From: Knufia peltigerae | Lineage: Eukaryota; Ascomycota; Eurotiomycetes; Chaetothyriales; Trichomeriaceae | Assembly: GCA_030247855.1 (NCBI GenBank) | Contig: JAPDRN010000024.1 | Location: 248,001 to 312,000 of the forward strand | Length of the DNA: 64,000 nt | Direction of reading: 5' to 3' | In this document: positions 46,401 through 57,904 of the stretch, piece by piece | How positions within the stretch are numbered: position 1 is the stretch's first letter | Layout: every line of letters begins with the position of its first letter | The notes under the pieces: generated by a model | Databases searched by the model: none | What the model saw: the letters and a program-made list of their open reading frames with translations, nothing else | What the model was told of the DNA's origin: nothing | Made by a program: the position numbers and the translations under genes

Positions 46401-47151
46401 ATCCGCTGCCCTTGCGAGCATTTTACTCTTTCTCCATCCTCGTACTTTATGTGGTGGCCATCTGGCATGGGAAAGATACGTGAAGGCTAGTACAGATTTC
46501 TCCAGTTGCCTCTAAACTCCACCTGTCTCCCACATCGTGGTGCTGTATCCGCCTTGAGGAAGTTCGGACCACACCCTTTGTGAGTGACAGGCACCGCACT
46601 CTCGTGACTGGATGTTCTTTCCTGCCACCCAGCCATGCATCTCTTATTCGCCCGTGTCGACAAGGGGTGCAGGAAGTCAGTCCTAGACAAGTGCAGCCAT
46701 CGGTTTATAGCTCGTTCGAGGTGTGACAGAGAAGGAAACTGATAAACACCTCGCCATTTCTTCGTGTTTTCTTCTGCCTCGTCCATTGACAACCTAACCA
46801 GTAGTCGAAACCTGCCTCCTTCCACCATCTTCAAAAAGTAGTCGTTCGATTGGCATAGAGAAGCATTCTCAAGGCCGAGGGACTTGCGTTCGCTCACACT
46901 GGACCCTCCATCCTGCCCAAAAGTCTAACTCATTCTCTGTCACCCTGTCATCTACTTCGCTTCAAACCCTTCTACTATTATCTTTCGAGGAGCACATCTC
47001 CAACACACTGTCCTTTGTCTCATCTACCGCACACCAGACATCAGTATCCAGCTTCCAGAAAGCAAAAGCCACCACCTCAGATCAACAGCATCCTTTCACC
47101 AGTCAGGAGGCATATTCGATCAACTGCACATTTACTCAGGACTCGCACACA
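43425..47151. other. gene-poor 3.7-kb region
   Basis: No coding sequence could be supported here: the open frames are short, overlap on both strands and show no family features. One near-copy of the recurring nonamer (TACGGAGTT) is at 45420-45428. The last 200 bases are a pyrimidine-rich leader of the RAX1-like gene. A non-coding RNA or fast-evolving gene cannot be excluded. Confidence 0.55.
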
Positions 47152-48694
47152 ATGGTTCTCTCACTTACATATCGCCGCCCGGCCTATGTGTCTTCTCGCA
47201 GCTCTATTGACTCGGAGAAGCCAGCTGAATCGATCAGCTCAGGTACCAGTAGCCAATGTGGCATTCCTGATGCTCTTTCGTTCGACAAGATCATCAGTGG
47301 TGGAACATGCCCCGTAAGGTTCCTTTCCTTCGTTTGTCCTCGCATGCAAACTGACAGCTTTCCAGCCTGTAACCCTGCGTGAATTCATGGACTTCCTCTG
47401 CTACATCGAGCACGATGCAGAGAACCTCCAATTTTATCTCTGGCATCAGGATTACTGCAAGCGCTTTTCGGAGCTTCCCGAGAGCCAGCAAAGACTGGCA
47501 CCGGAATGGACCGCAGAGCAAGCATTGAGTGAAAAGACGAATGCTGAAAAGGAAAAGCTGCCTAAAAAAATCCCCAACAGCGCCACCGCTATCCTGAAAG
47601 GGACCGATTTCGATCCGAATGCCAAACTCGGAGTGCCTGAAGTTGTCCCAAACCCTTTCAATACACCTCCCCGGACGCCATCTGCAACCATCGCCGACCG
47701 TGACAGCATCGCCCCGTCGACAGTTGGCTACAGCGAGGACGGCACCACCCTACGCTCCGGAACAACCGATCACAGCAGGAAAGCCGAGGCCGCTTTTGAA
47801 GAAGCTGGAACCTTGCAACCATGTAAGAACAGTCCCACTATACCAAGAAAAGCTCTGACAGGTTCATAGTCACCATTCAGCCTTACCGCGAAGAGATCTC
47901 GAGAATCATCGCCATCTATATCGCTGAAGGAAGTTCAAGAATGCTCAATCTCTCTTCGAAAGAGAGAACCGTTCTCCTGAAGGCGTTATCTGTCACAACA
48001 CATCCGTCAGCCTTTAGAGACGTCATCACCACCGTGGAGTGGTCCCTCAGACGACAGGCTCATCCCAACTTCATCCGATGGACAATCTGCAATGGAAATA
48101 AACCAAGACAGACTTTTGCTCAAGGCCTGGGTGTTGCAGGGATCGTTGCTGGCATTGTATATGCCATTGTCATCACACTCAGCTCGGTCAATCGTGGTTG
48201 GAGGGCTTTGGCATTCCTCGGTCTCTTCATTGGCATCGCCACCTTGTTTGCGGGATGGAAGGGCATGTGTGTGGTAAGTTGATCCAGCCTCCGCCGTCAT
48301 ATGATTTTGACCGATATTTCAGGTCTTGCATGGCATGCACCATCGACATCTCCGTCCATGGGAACTCTTCAACGACGACGATGAGGCTTCCTCGGATTAT
48401 GCGTCGAAAAAGGATTCGTTCGATAGCCTGGGATCTGCCAATAGCTATGAAGATGCTCCCTGGGTCGCCAAATATGAAAAGCGCAACATCATCCGCAAGA
48501 TCTTCGATCGTGAAGTCTGGATCCGAGAACCGGCGCTCCGTCAGATACAGGACACTATTTTCCTGCAGGCCATCATCACCGCCTTCGTCATTTCCGCTAT
48601 CATAACTGCCATCTTCCTGGCTGTAAGTCGTCTTACCGCTGGGCTATCGTCAACGCTAATGCTTTCTTAGGTGCCTCGTGGTAATTACTTTTAA
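47152..48694 (+). CDS. RAX1: RAX1-like RGS-domain membrane protein
   Basis: Predicted 448-residue protein with an N-terminal RGS-type domain and three C-terminal membrane spans, the layout of yeast Rax1 (bipolar budding landmark) and Aspergillus Rax1 relatives. Exons are 47152-47313, 47366-47822, 47870-48273, 48323-48622 and 48671-48694; frame is kept. The RGS-like region starts at TLREFMDFLCYIEHDAENL, is interrupted by a Pro/Thr-rich insert of about 100 residues, and resumes at QPYREEISRIIAIYI. Spans are in FAQGLGVAGIVAGIVYAIVI, WRALAFLGLFIGIATLFAG and AIITAFVISAIITAIFLAV. The final exon encodes only VPRGNYF and stop. Function in polarity or signalling is inferred from the family. Confidence 0.85.
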
Positions 48695-49284
48695 ATAGTC
48701 AGCATATCTCACGACAAGCACATACTTAAATCCAATTTCGACAAGCCAAACAGTATGCATTTGTGAGACATGTTTCGAGCGGATCGCGGGCGAACCAGTT
48801 TGCATGTTCAAGTGTCTATTTGGGCGGGACAGGGTATGGCATCTACAATATCAAGGAGAATGAAGTGAAAAGGGGGAACAAACATTTCTCAGTCAGAATT
48901 TCGTTCAAGTCGCGATATCTCGGTTAGGATCGTGTGCCGTCGCTATCAGTAAAAATACCCTTGTTGGGAGTAGGAATGGATTTTCATTCAACATCGTGAT
49001 CAGTGTCTCCTCGGGTCTTCTTCTGCATTAGAACCACTCTCAACATACGGAGTGAGGAGTTGCTCAGTAGTTTCTATCCAGATACTCCGCCAAATCCAAG
49101 AAACCAATTGTCGGGTATGATACCCGATACGATGGTCGCGTAGAGCGGTGGGGCAGGCGCGACCGCGTTCTGTGAAAGTGAAGCGCAGCCTAATGAGCCA
49201 ACATTGATCAGATTAGTGACGCCAACTTTTGCACTCTGAAAAAAGACCACTGTGAGCCAACTCGACGAGATCGTCAGGCCTATC
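48695..49284. other. intergenic, no gene seen
   Basis: About 590 bases between the RAX1-like gene and SMC5, both on the plus strand. A near-copy of the nonamer (TACGGAGTG) lies at 49046-49054. Confidence 0.6.
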
Positions 49285-52200
49285 ATGGCTTCCCGTGTGA
49301 GTCGCAGGTCTCGAGCGCTCGACTCTGACGATGAGGACTCGCGACCAAATACACCCTCATCAACCGCGCCAAACGATAGCAAGCGACAACGCCAAAGATA
49401 TGCACATTCCCCGGAAGACGATGACGAAGACGATGAGGTTCCCTCTGATACGAGCGCTACGCCGAACATTACACTGAAGCCCTTACATCGTCGAAATCGA
49501 CCTAATGATGTTCAGAGTGACTCTTCAGGCCGACAAAGTCGGCATCAGCCGGGGGCTATTGTTCGTGTCAAATTGATCAACTTTGTCACCTACACTTCTG
49601 CAGAATTCTATCCTGGACCCAATTTGAACATGGTCATAGGACCAAATGGCACAGGAAAGAGCACTCTAGTGTGCGCAATTTGTCTTGGGCTTGGGTGGCC
49701 GCCCTCGGTTTGTGCTGTTACCCGACCGCATTTTAAGTTGGCTCACGTTTGATAGTACCTTGGACGCGCCAAAGATCCGGTCGAATTCATCAAGCACGGA
49801 TGTCGAGAAGCATCTATTGAGATCGAACTCCAGCGATCTGCCGACTCACCTGAAAACCCTATCATTACCAGAGTTATCAAAAGAGAAGGGAGCAAATACA
49901 CCGTCAATGGAAATGCTACCAGTGGCCGACAAGTTCAAAAATTGGCGAATTCCTTCAACATCCAAATCGACAATCTCTGTCAATTCCTGCCACAGGATAA
50001 AGTGGTGGAATTCGCACAGATGAGTCCGATCGAACTCCTCGCGAGTACCCAACGAGCTGTAGCAGGTCCTGAGATGACGTCGATGCACGACGACCTCAAA
50101 CGATTACGCAGTGTCCAGAGCGAGACACTCAACAAATCCAAAGCAGAACAAGAGCGACTGGCCAATCTCGAAAATCGACAAGAACTGCAACGAACGGAAG
50201 TTGAGAGGATGCGTGAACGAGCATTGGTCAAAAAGAGACTGGAATGGATGGAGAAATGCAGACCCCTCGTAGAGTACGCCGAGTGCAGGGTCAAATACAA
50301 AGAGGCCAAGCAGAAGGCGAAAACAATGACTCAGGAACTGAAACGTCTAAAGGCTATTTCTGCCCCCACTTTGAAAGACCTCGAAGCAAAGAGAAAATAC
50401 GAAAGAGATGTCAGGTCCTTGAAGGAGAAGCGGAAGAAAGATCTGGCGGTGAGTGAAAGAAAGTGTGAGGAAGCAGCAAAGAAGATCGCCGAGACGCAAA
50501 GCACTGTCGACGATTACAAGAACAGACTGGAGGCCGAGAGAAAAGTTCCCGGCGAGAAGAAGGTGGAGATCAGCCGCAATATGAAGGCGATCGCAGAGTT
50601 TAGACAACAGAAGGAACAGGTGCCACCAGCATTTGACGCTCGTGCCATGACCGACGAAATCCTGCAAGTGAAGAACCGACAGAGAGCCGTGGAGACTCAG
50701 AAACTCGAACTGAGTGAGCGCAAAGATGTTCTCAAGACACAAGGACTGGAGGCCAGGTCACGACGTGAGGCACTAGAAAAGACCCTTCGTGATATGCAGA
50801 CAGAAGCCGGAAAGCAGGAATTGAAACTCAAAGAAACTTCAAAAGATACCTTCAAAGCTTGGGAATGGATCCAACAGAACCGCGAGGAATTCAGCGAGCA
50901 CGTGTATGGTCCTCCCATCGTGGAATGTTCGCTCAAAGACCCCGCAATGGCTGATGCTGTCGAGTCTCTCCTTCAGCAGAATGATTTCAAGATCATCACC
51001 GTTCAGAATAAGGACGATTTCAGGAAGCTGCAAGACAAGCTTTCAAAAGGCCTGAAACTACACGACGTCAGTCTCCGGGTCTGCCCTCCTGCTAACTCTC
51101 AACAGCAAGCCCATCGTCCCTTGAATCCAGAAGAGATGGCGAAGTTTGGCTTGACTAGCTGGGCGATCGATCACCTACAAGGCCCTGCCCCTGTCCTGGC
51201 GATGCTATGCGCGGAGAGAAACCTCCAACGCGCCGCAATGAGCTCTACAGAACTTAGTCAACAACAGCATGACCAGCTCGCCGCAACCTCAATAGCCAGC
51301 TACGTGGCCGGGCGAAAACTCTACCAATTCATGCGCCGAGCTGAATATGGCACTGCAGGAACCTCGTCTCGTGTAGGAGATCTTCGTGTCGCCAAAATGT
51401 GGACAGATCAACCGGTGGATATGGGAAGACAGGCAGCGATTCAACGACAGATGAATGAAGTTTCAGGAGAAGGAAAACTCCTGTCGACCGAATTCCACAA
51501 CCTCAAGGCAGAGAATGTCCGGCTTGATGAGCAAATAAAATTGCTAGCAGCGGAAGAATCAGCCAAGCGATCGGAAAAAGATACAAAGCAAGCTGCCCAC
51601 GCAGCTTACAAAAAGCTTGACGCACAGATTGCGGAAAAAGAAGACAAGATAAGGATCGCGGAGAAGGCATTGGCCGAGTCCAAAGAGCTTATGAAGCGAC
51701 TGAACGACGGATTGGCCAATGCAATGGTAGAAAAGACGAACGCAGTCCTTGCTTTCGCCTCTGCTGTAGGAGTTGTCAAAACTAAATCGTCTGCACTGCT
51801 CGAGGCTGAAGTATTACACGTCGAAGCCAGTTCCGACTTTACATACTTGACCAGCCAGAATGAGCAGATTGTCCTTGCGATCAGAGAGAAGGAGAGAGAA
51901 GTGGCCGACGCAGAAAAGGTTCATGAAACACATCATGAGCGAGCGAGAGCCCTTTATTCCGCTTGTCAAGGCATACAGGCCGAAGCTCAACAGCTCCAGC
52001 AAGATGAAGATGACAACGGGTTCATGGAATTGATACAACATATGGCCGATCAAGTTAAGACTCTCGAAGCTCTGGAGGCTGAAATCGATGCCGAGAAAGC
52101 CAAACTCGAATTGACCGAGGGTGGCAGTACGAATGTCATCAGGGAATATGAGGACCGAGCGAAGTTGATTGAAAGACTAAGAGCCAAACTCATAGACGAT

Positions 52201-52938
52201 GCACAACAGCAAGCTGATCTCAAGCACGGTATCCAAGAGATTCGTGGCAAATGGGAAGAACGTCTGGAGGCTGTAGTTGCCAAGATCAACGAAGCATTCT
52301 CCGACTCTTTTGCGAGAATCGGCTGTGCCGGTCAGGTTGCTGTCTACAAGGCATCTTCCGAAATGCCTGCCGACTGTACGGAAGAGAACGGGGGCGCTGA
52401 CAACGGACTCGACTTTGCGAATTGGGCTATTCACATCAGTGTCAAATTCCGCGAGCAAGAGCCGCTCAGTCTACTTGATAGTCATCGACAATCTGGTGGA
52501 GAAAGGGCGGTCAGTACGATATTCTATCTCATGGCCATGCAAAGTTTGAGTCAAGCTCCTTTCCGAGTCGTCGATGAGATCAACCAGGGTATGGATCCAA
52601 GAAACGAGCGTATGGTACATGGCCGGATGGTGGACATTGCAGCAGACGATGGTGGTAGTCAGTATTTCCTGATCACTCCCAAGTTGTTGAGTGGTCTGAA
52701 ATACAGACGAGGCATGACGGTGTTGTGCATTGTCAGTGGTGAGAACATGCCATCAGCACGCGTACAAAATGAGAAGGGTGGATCGATCGATGGCCCCAAG
52801 GTTGATTTCAGATCATTTTTACAAAAGGCCCAAACCCTTGGGCACAGAGGAGCCGCTCCAAATGATCGAAGGATTGATTCTGGAGCTGGCTTGAGAAGCT
52901 TCGAGACCACGAGTCGGTTTACACCGGTTGGGGCATGA
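49285..52938 (+). CDS. SMC5: SMC5, structural maintenance of chromosomes protein 5
   Basis: Predicted 1201-residue ATPase of the nuclear Smc5-Smc6 complex, acting in recombination repair and replication-fork stability. Exons are 49285-49707 and 49756-52938 with a 48-nt intron just after Walker A. The first 90 residues are acidic and disordered. Walker A is GPNGTGKST (119-127). PVEFIKHG and CQFLPQDKVVEFA mark the N-terminal head. Two long coiled coils flank a hinge around residues 600-680. The ABC signature is QSGGERAVS (Ser1054) and Walker B includes RVVDEINQGMD with Asp1081-Glu1082. The length is close to other fungal SMC5 proteins. The ATG at 49285 is the first in frame; the frame upstream opens only with GTG. 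Confidence 0.95.
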
Positions 52939-53689
52939 TGAGAGCAAACAATAGATTGCAGAGTTGAAGATGACAAGTTATGGATTGGGATGATGATGAT
53001 CATGACGACGATGGTCCGAGTTGGGTTCTTGAGGTACTACAGTATACGATTAGTATCAAGACAAGCATTTCTGAGATGCTTGTTGATAGATAGTGCTTGG
53101 AGCATCGTGCATAACCTACCGATTACTCCGGAATGCGTTCCCGGACTCTGCCAGTTGAGGTAATTTGATGCCAGTGACTGTTGCTTCAACCGAGGCTTCA
53201 TACCGGCAAGTGTTGATGATATTGGTTTAGTCTGGTGGACTTTGTCTACGTACTCCGCATTTTCCTCTCCATCCCCAACTCTCGATCGTCTCTACCCGGC
53301 CATCGACGCCGATATAGCCGTGCGGAATTGATAAACTCGTCATGTTTCAAATAAATACTGTACTCCGTATTCGTAGGAGAGGGTACGGAGTGACTAATTA
53401 CCTTACTGCAAAGTTACTGTACCGAGGGAAGATGGCAAGCATCTGAAAGATCACACACAAACACTTTACACACACGTTTTGATATCTTGGGAAATCCCCC
53501 ACGTTCCGTCGAATGGCCTTTGTGAACAACCATCTCTGAACGTTCCGATTTACCCTCTTTTACATTTCTCTTTATCCTTACGGTCTTCGAAAGGGGTGTG
53601 AGTACGAAGTACGGACAGGTGATTTAGCTTGCGTCGAGAGATCTATCCGGACAATATCCGTATTGGGGGGAGACACCTTTTTGTAAACC
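52939..53689. other. intergenic with inverted nonamer pair
   Basis: About 750 bases between SMC5 and the CoA-ligase-like gene. TACTCCGTA at 53361-53369 is followed 14 bases later by TACGGAGTG (53384-53392); the two can pair as an 8-bp stem. Confidence 0.6.
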
Positions 53690-55844
53690 ATGGTTCTCTT
53701 CAAAACTCCACATCCGGACGTCCAAGGTATGCTTTTATCTACTTCTCATTTCGTTTCTGGTCATGTTTGATCTCTGTACATGGAGTACGTGGAGGAGCCT
53801 ATTGTCTAGGAGGGTGGAGGGGGGCAAATTCACACCGAGAACTCGCCACTGACAAAGACTTGAAATTTCTCAACAGTACCCGACGACATCACGACTTGGG
53901 AATGGGCGTTTGAGGACAAAGGTCATTCCCCTCTTTATGACGAGTCGTCCGGACCGCTGTGTGGTTACATCAACGCCGACACGAAAGAAAGATTGGATTG
54001 GAGAGAGGTCAAGACCAAAGCCACGCAACTACACACGGCGTTGGTCAGAGAATATGGGTTTCGACCCGGTGACACCGTTTCGTTGTTCAGTACCAATACG
54101 ATATGGTACCCCGTCGCCATGTGGGCGGTCGTCAGAGGTGGTGAGTTTTGCCAAAAAAACAAAATTTTACATCGACGACTGTATGTGCAACAGCTGACTC
54201 TTTTTCTTTCTCGCGACGTAAAACAGGCGGTAGGGTCAATGGTGCGAGTCCGGCTTACAACGTCGAAGAAATGACCTACGCCCTCAAAGTGGCCAAGACC
54301 AAAATCTTGTTGACCTTGCCGAAAAGTTTGGACGTGGCTTTGGCGGCGGCCAAAGAGGTCGGCGTCCCTGCCTCGAGCGTCTTACTCTTGGAAGGCAGAG
54401 TGGATGGGTTTCGGAATATACAAGATTTGATGGAACGGTGTGAAGAACAACGACAACAACAACAAGAACCTCCTTGGACCATCCCCAAAGGAATGACCAA
54501 TGCAGACGTCTGTGGTTATTTGAACTTCAGTAGTGGTACCACGGGACTTCCCAAGGCCGTGAGTTGTGTCTTTCTTTGTTTGGGTTTCTAGAGACGCGGA
54601 TTCCAAAAGGAAAAACTAGCTAACAACGAGCAATCTCACTCAGGTCATGTTGAGCCATCAAAACATCATCGCACAGTGTCACCAACTGAAGCAGCTACAG
54701 GCCGCCGGACAGTATAAGATTCTGGCGGTGATGCCATTATTTCACAGTACGTGTACACATAACCTCGCATGACCCTCCGACTTCTTCCTTCCTGGGTGGA
54801 GAGAGACCGACAATCCATCCCTGAAGGAAAAATATGTACGTGCGAACCAACTGACATGAGATTGAAAACAAAACATGAATAGTCACCGGAGTGGTCCGTT
54901 TCTGTCATTACCCGGTTTTCATGAACGGCGACAGCGTCATGTTGCCGGCATTCACCATGGAGGCCATGCTCCGAGCCATCTGCGAGTTTCAAATCAAGGA
55001 ACTGATCCTGGTGCCACCCATCATCATTCGGTTGGTGAGGGACAAGATCGTGGACGGTTACGACCTTCGACACGTGGAGAGGTGGTCTTCCGGTTCGGCC
55101 CCCATCTCTCCCGAGATCATATCGCTGTTGCAGAAAAAGTTTCCCTGGACGGGATTCAGACAAGGGTACGGGGCGACCGAGTCGACGGCCTGCATCACCG
55201 CGCACCCTCCCTCTCACTACGACTACAGGTACGCGACGACGGGGGGCATGTTGGTCGCCAACACGGTGGCCAAAGTCTTGGACCTGACGACGGGGAAAGA
55301 GCTGGGCCCGAACCAGACGGGCGAGATATGCGCCAGGGGCCCCCAGATCGCCATGGGTTACCTCGACAACCCGACCGCCACGGCCGAGACCTTTGATCCC
55401 GAGGGCTTCTTCCACACGGGCGACGTGGGTCACTTTGACGACGAAGGGCTGGTGCACATCGAAGACCGGATCAAGGAGATGATCAAGGTCAAGGGGTTGC
55501 AGGTGCCTCCCGCCGAGTTGGAAGATTTGTTGTTGGGTCACGACTTGGTCGAGGACTGTGCCGTGCTCGGCATCGCCGATGACTACGCCGGTGAGAGACC
55601 CAAGGCGTACGTCGTGCTGAGGAAGGGCGTCGAGCCGACCGAGGCCGTCGGGAGGACGCTGTTGAAATTCGTCAAGGAGAAAAAGGTGAGGTACAAGTGG
55701 ATCGTCGAGGTCGAATTCACCGACCAGGTGCCCAAGAGTCCGACCGGAAAACTGTTGAGGAGGATCTTGAAGGTCAAGGATAAAGAACCGGGAAGGAAAG
55801 CTGGAGTGAGGGTCAGAGATGACGCTGAGAGGGCAAGGCTATAG
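53690..55844 (+). CDS. 4-coumarate-CoA-ligase-like acyl-CoA synthetase, peroxisomal type
   Basis: Predicted 565-residue adenylate-forming enzyme that would activate a carboxylic acid to acyl-CoA via acyl-AMP; substrate unknown. Exons are 53690-53726, 53877-54140, 54227-54558, 54644-54746 and 54883-55844; frame kept. Motifs: P-loop SSGTTGLPKA (202-211), GYGATE (340-345), FHTGD (422-426), IKVKGLQVPPAELE (446-459) and C-terminal SPTGKLLRR with the catalytic Lys. The C-terminus ARL is a PTS1-type peroxisomal signal. The last exon is strongly GC-biased at third positions, like the UDP-galactose transporter, and unlike most other genes here. That bias creates a spurious 291-codon frame on the other strand. 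Confidence 0.9.
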
Positions 55845-56057
55845 TAGCGTATAAGTGGTATCAGGAATCCCTGAAAGAAAGGAAAGACGGGGTTGTGGGT
55901 GTGATGTGCCACGACAAAAGATTTAGACGTGATCGATGGTTGGGATTTTAGATACGACAAAGAATCTGTATGCCATATAGTGGAGTGATTCGCATTAGAT
56001 TGGAGTTTCTCTGTTGAGATTTAGGGTCAGTACAGACAAACACAACATCCTCTGCCG
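55845..56057. other. short convergent 3' region
   Basis: About 210 bases between the stops of the CoA-ligase-like gene (+) and the pyrophosphatase gene (-); probable overlapping 3' untranslated regions. Confidence 0.6.
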
Positions 56058-57296
56058 CTATGGTCCATCCTCATGTTGTTGTTCGTCAGGGACGTCTCGA
56101 GCAGGAAGGAAGAACCATTCATCAATGACCTTTGGTCTTGGAACCGGCTTCAAATGTTCATCCTTGGGTATGTCCAAATCGCCGGGATCTATTTGAAAGG
56201 GTGATTTGTCCACTGTCACGTTCGTGCTACGGCCATTCATCAATCCGGTCAGTATAGCCGAAAACAAAGCACGAGACCGGAGTGGAAAAAGTTACCAACT
56301 AATCTTGCCTGGTGAGCTCTTTCCAATGATCAGATTGTCCCAGGCACGTCGACATTCGTCAATGACACCGAGAGCGAATCTAGGGCATTGTGAGTAGACT
56401 GTTCAGTGCCCTGGGGTAAGAATCCAGGAACTTACTTCTTGTTCTGGAATTTGCCATCATATGCAAAATCGTTGGGAGGGTTCCCATTTGGAACCTTGTA
56501 CAAACGAAACCATTCTCGCGTGGCCGTGAGGAACCCAGGCATGAGTCGTTCAACGTCTCCGATGTCGTGCATGTCCTTGGCCATCGGATCACGCACGTCG
56601 ATGACGATGAGCTTCCAGTCCGTCTCTCCGCCGTCGATCAGCGCCAGGACACCCAACACCTTGACCTGTTTGACCTCGCCCGTATGAGAGACGGCTTGAG
56701 CAATGTCACAAGCATCGATCGGGTCATTGTCGCCTTTGGCGTTGGTGTCGGGGTTCACGTAGTTGGGATCTTCCCAGGTCTTTTGCAGAAGCAGTTCAGC
56801 ATGAGAACATGAAAAGAAGAGTCGAGGGGGGGGAGTTGATGCAAACCTGAGGTAGAGCACCGTAGTTCCATATGTATCCGTGGTGCGGGTATCTATTCCG
56901 GACATACCTTGGGATACCGTCGGGTTGATCTTGGTGGATTGGGTTCAAGGTTTTGTTTCTTGAGATCTGGGTGAAGAGGCGTCAATGACCCGCAACCGTC
57001 AGTATTCCAATAGTCATGTAAGTCGTGAGTATTGATGAAGGAGAACTCTGGGGGTTACTGCTCTGATCCTGTCTTGCCTCGACTTGCGACACGCTTACTT
57101 CGTATTTCTCATTAGTCCACCTTGGAATCTCGACCACCATGTTGAATACGTGGTTTTCTCGGTCTGCGTACAACGGAATGTCATGGAAGGGAGAGATAGG
57201 GGATCCATTCTTTTCAACGAAGACGCGGAAATCGGATGTTCGAGGGCGACCGTGGGTTCGAAGGGTATAGGGATTTGGATGCGTTCGAGCAACCAT
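56058..57296 (-). CDS. inorganic pyrophosphatase (family I)
   Basis: Predicted 304-residue soluble pyrophosphatase that hydrolyses PPi and drives biosynthetic reactions such as the adenylation step of its neighbour's enzyme class. Minus-strand exons are 57296-57099, 56966-56847, 56779-56436, 56379-56296 and 56226-56058; frame kept. The catalytic signature DNDPIDAC carries Asp123, Asp125 and Asp128. Other conserved stretches are SPFHDIPLYA, VVEIPRWTNEKYE, YPHHGYIWNYGALPQTWEDP and VIDVRDP. The last exon has the usual fungal C-terminal linker ending VIDEWFF. The N-terminus (MVARTHPNPYTLRTHGRPRT) diverges from cytosolic Ipp1 proteins and could be a divergent or organellar form; a clear mitochondrial targeting peptide is not obvious. 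Confidence 0.9.
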
Positions 57297-57904
57297 TGTT
57301 TACCTTGTAAGTCTCGAGACCACACACAGTCGGAGGTTTTGGGCAGACTTGAGGTTTTGCTGCATCGTGGTATACAACCACATGAGTCTCAATACGAGTA
57401 CATCTTATCTCCTCGTGCACCTGAAACACGAGCATGACGTATTATGTGGGATGCGGTCCCATGGCGTGTGATGATGCTGGTTGTGAAGCGAGGAAGTAAA
57501 CGTCATGCAAGTGGCGAGAAGCTGCGTACCGTAACGAGGGGCTGATGAGTGTATTGCATAGGCCCAGTATTCCCCTGACACTGCAAGCTTGTTAGAAGTG
57601 TTTGGGGTGCGCCTAGAGTTAGTGCCGGGGATGCACCTTCTAAGGGGGTCATTGTAGAAATAATTGGCCACTAAACTGATCGACCCGCCTATCCGAGGCC
57701 TGATTGCCCTCTGACTTTGATGACCTCAATCGACGGTGATACAGTACAAGTACGAACAGGAGTACAGAGTACTACATGACGACTAGGCCCTGACCGCGAT
57801 TTTAGTCTGACTCTTACAAACTCTGAGACGCTTACTTGAGATTGTAGTTGTAGCTCTTTTCTCAACGACATCCTACACACCGGGCAAGATGATTTCAGCG
57901 GGTT
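57297..57904. other. shared upstream region of divergent genes
   Basis: About 600 bases between the pyrophosphatase (-) and the regulator-like gene (+). I see no additional gene. The start of either gene could lie slightly upstream in an unseen exon. Confidence 0.55.

Noticed and set aside
54666..55541. 291-codon open frame on the minus strand, opposite the CoA-ligase-like gene
   Set aside because: It mirrors the GC-biased last exon of a well-supported gene and shows no family features; an antisense artefact of codon bias.
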